A stretch of 64,000 nt of DNA from Temnothorax longispinosus. Its lineage: Eukaryota; Arthropoda; Insecta; Hymenoptera; Formicidae. The translations under genes were made by a program, and so were the position numbers. The first letter of the stretch is position 1, and each line of letters opens with the position of its first letter. Where the stretch lies: positions 14,168,600-14,232,599 of the forward strand of contig NC_092363.1 in assembly GCF_030848805.1 (NCBI RefSeq), read 5' to 3'. The notes under the pieces were generated by a model that was given only the letters and a program-made list of their open reading frames with translations, was not told the origin of the DNA and ran no database searches. Below, in pieces: positions 63,262 through 64,000 of this stretch.

Positions 63262-64000
63262 GATTTAAAGTTATTAATACACCTCGACACCAAAAACTAC
63301 GAAGCGCACTATGTGGACCTCGTCATCGGCAACCTGGGACACGTGGACATCGAATTTGAGGTATTATTACATCTAGACACCGAAAACTACGGAGGGCGCT
63401 ATCTGGACCTCGTCATCAGCAACCTGGGACACCTAGACATCAATTTCAAGGTATTAATATACGTAGACACCGAAAACTACGGAGCGCACTAAGTGGACCT
63501 CGTCATCGGCAACCTGGGACACCTAGACATCGAATTCAAGGTATTAATACACGTAGACACCGAAAACTACGGAGCTCACTATCTAGACATCGTCATCGGC
63601 AACCTGGGACACGTAGACATCGCATTCAACGTATTATTACACCTGGACACCGAAAACTACGAAGCGCACTATGTGGACCTCGTCCTCGGCAACCTGGGAC
63701 ACCTAGACGTCGAATTCAACGTACGATTACACCTGGACACCGAAAACTATGAAGCGCACTATCTGGATTTCGTCATCGGCAACCTGGGACACGTGGACAT
63801 CGAATTCAAGGTATTAATACACGTAGACACCGAAAACTACGGAGCGCACTATGTGGACCTCGTCATCGGCAACCTGGGACACCTAGACATTGAATTCAAC
63901 GTACGATTTCACCTGGACACCGAAAACTATGAAGCGCACTATCTGGATCCCGTCATCGGCAACCTGGGACACGTGGACATCGAATTCAAGGTATTAATAC
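63262..64000 (+). repeat. 90-bp array, right arm, plus orientation, runs off the window
   Basis: Mirror of 58696-59420 with the same order of variant units: one with SNLGHLDINF, then one with DIVIGNLGHVDIAF, then one with VLGNLGHLD. A TAA at about 63490 interrupts the frame in this arm only, and one small shift lies near 63285. Confidence 0.85.

Larger units (their letters stand above)
58455..64000. repeat. Giant palindrome carrying 90-bp repeat arrays
   Basis: The left arm (at least 58696-60446) and right arm (62253-64000, still open at the window end) are inverted copies of at least 1.75 kb, with a spacer of about 1.8 kb. Colinearity is exact: individual variant units of the 90-bp array occur in the same order in both arms. 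Each arm also contains an internal head-to-head junction of the array and a set of AT hairpins. The arms differ by scattered substitutions and one stop-creating change. Confidence 0.9.

Overview
The window looks like repeat-dominated, AT-rich insect chromosomal DNA, probably from a hymenopteran such as an ant. That placement is an inference: the BEL/Pao, Ty1/copia, I-type LINE, Helitron, SINE and foldback elements together resemble ant genomes, but no marker gene fixes the species. No intact gene is visible. One short block (49526-49690, minus strand) looks like the last exon of a host gene, and one spliced Ser/Pro-rich reading frame (exon near 19182-19659) may be a second gene. Almost everything else is transposable-element DNA, mostly broken and heavily nested.

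Layout. 1-12350: a decayed BEL/Pao LTR retrotransposon (+ strand; leader at 1-692, gag to integrase at 6807-11968, start of the 3' LTR at 12179), split by a near full-length I-type LINE (693-6746) with a 13-bp target-site duplication. 12355-15835: a second LINE, 5'-truncated and itself split by a repeat island at 13480-14818. 16161-17330: a palindromic minisatellite followed by CT/GA low-complexity DNA. 17331-21571: the least repetitive part, with a candidate core promoter and the Ser/Pro-rich frame. 21609-26158: a young copia element on the minus strand. Its 5' LTR is split at a TTAA by an 11.77-kb unit (26159-37925) with 14-bp inverted ends, packed with foldback elements, a Helitron and a G-rich minisatellite. 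The rest of that LTR reappears at 37930-37980. 37981-38978: a fragment of a second copia. 39050-43370: a shattered pseudogene of a CXC-domain, HAFTGCDTT-motif family, interrupted by repeats. A 37-bp perfect direct repeat (21572-21608 and 45674-45710) brackets this 24-kb block.

45711-58450: a tRNA-headed SINE with target-site duplication (45954-46252), the candidate host exon, a third copia (about 50240-54747, + strand) split by a 1.5-kb inverted-repeat element, and a fourth copia (55332-56862, minus strand) with a chimeric 5' end. 58455-64000: a giant palindrome whose arms carry arrays of a 90-bp repeat that stays open as a 30-residue protein repeat, plus AT hairpin arrays; it runs off the window end.

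How it works together: there is no operon or pathway here. The elements form an insertion stratigraphy (LINE into BEL, TTAA unit into copia, MITEs into foldbacks, a MITE into the 90-bp array) that allows relative dating. Frequent single-base frameshifts inside otherwise well-conserved domains mean either natural decay or residual assembly indels. Several apparent long reading frames start at GTG or TTG or lie in simple repeats, and they are not listed as genes.
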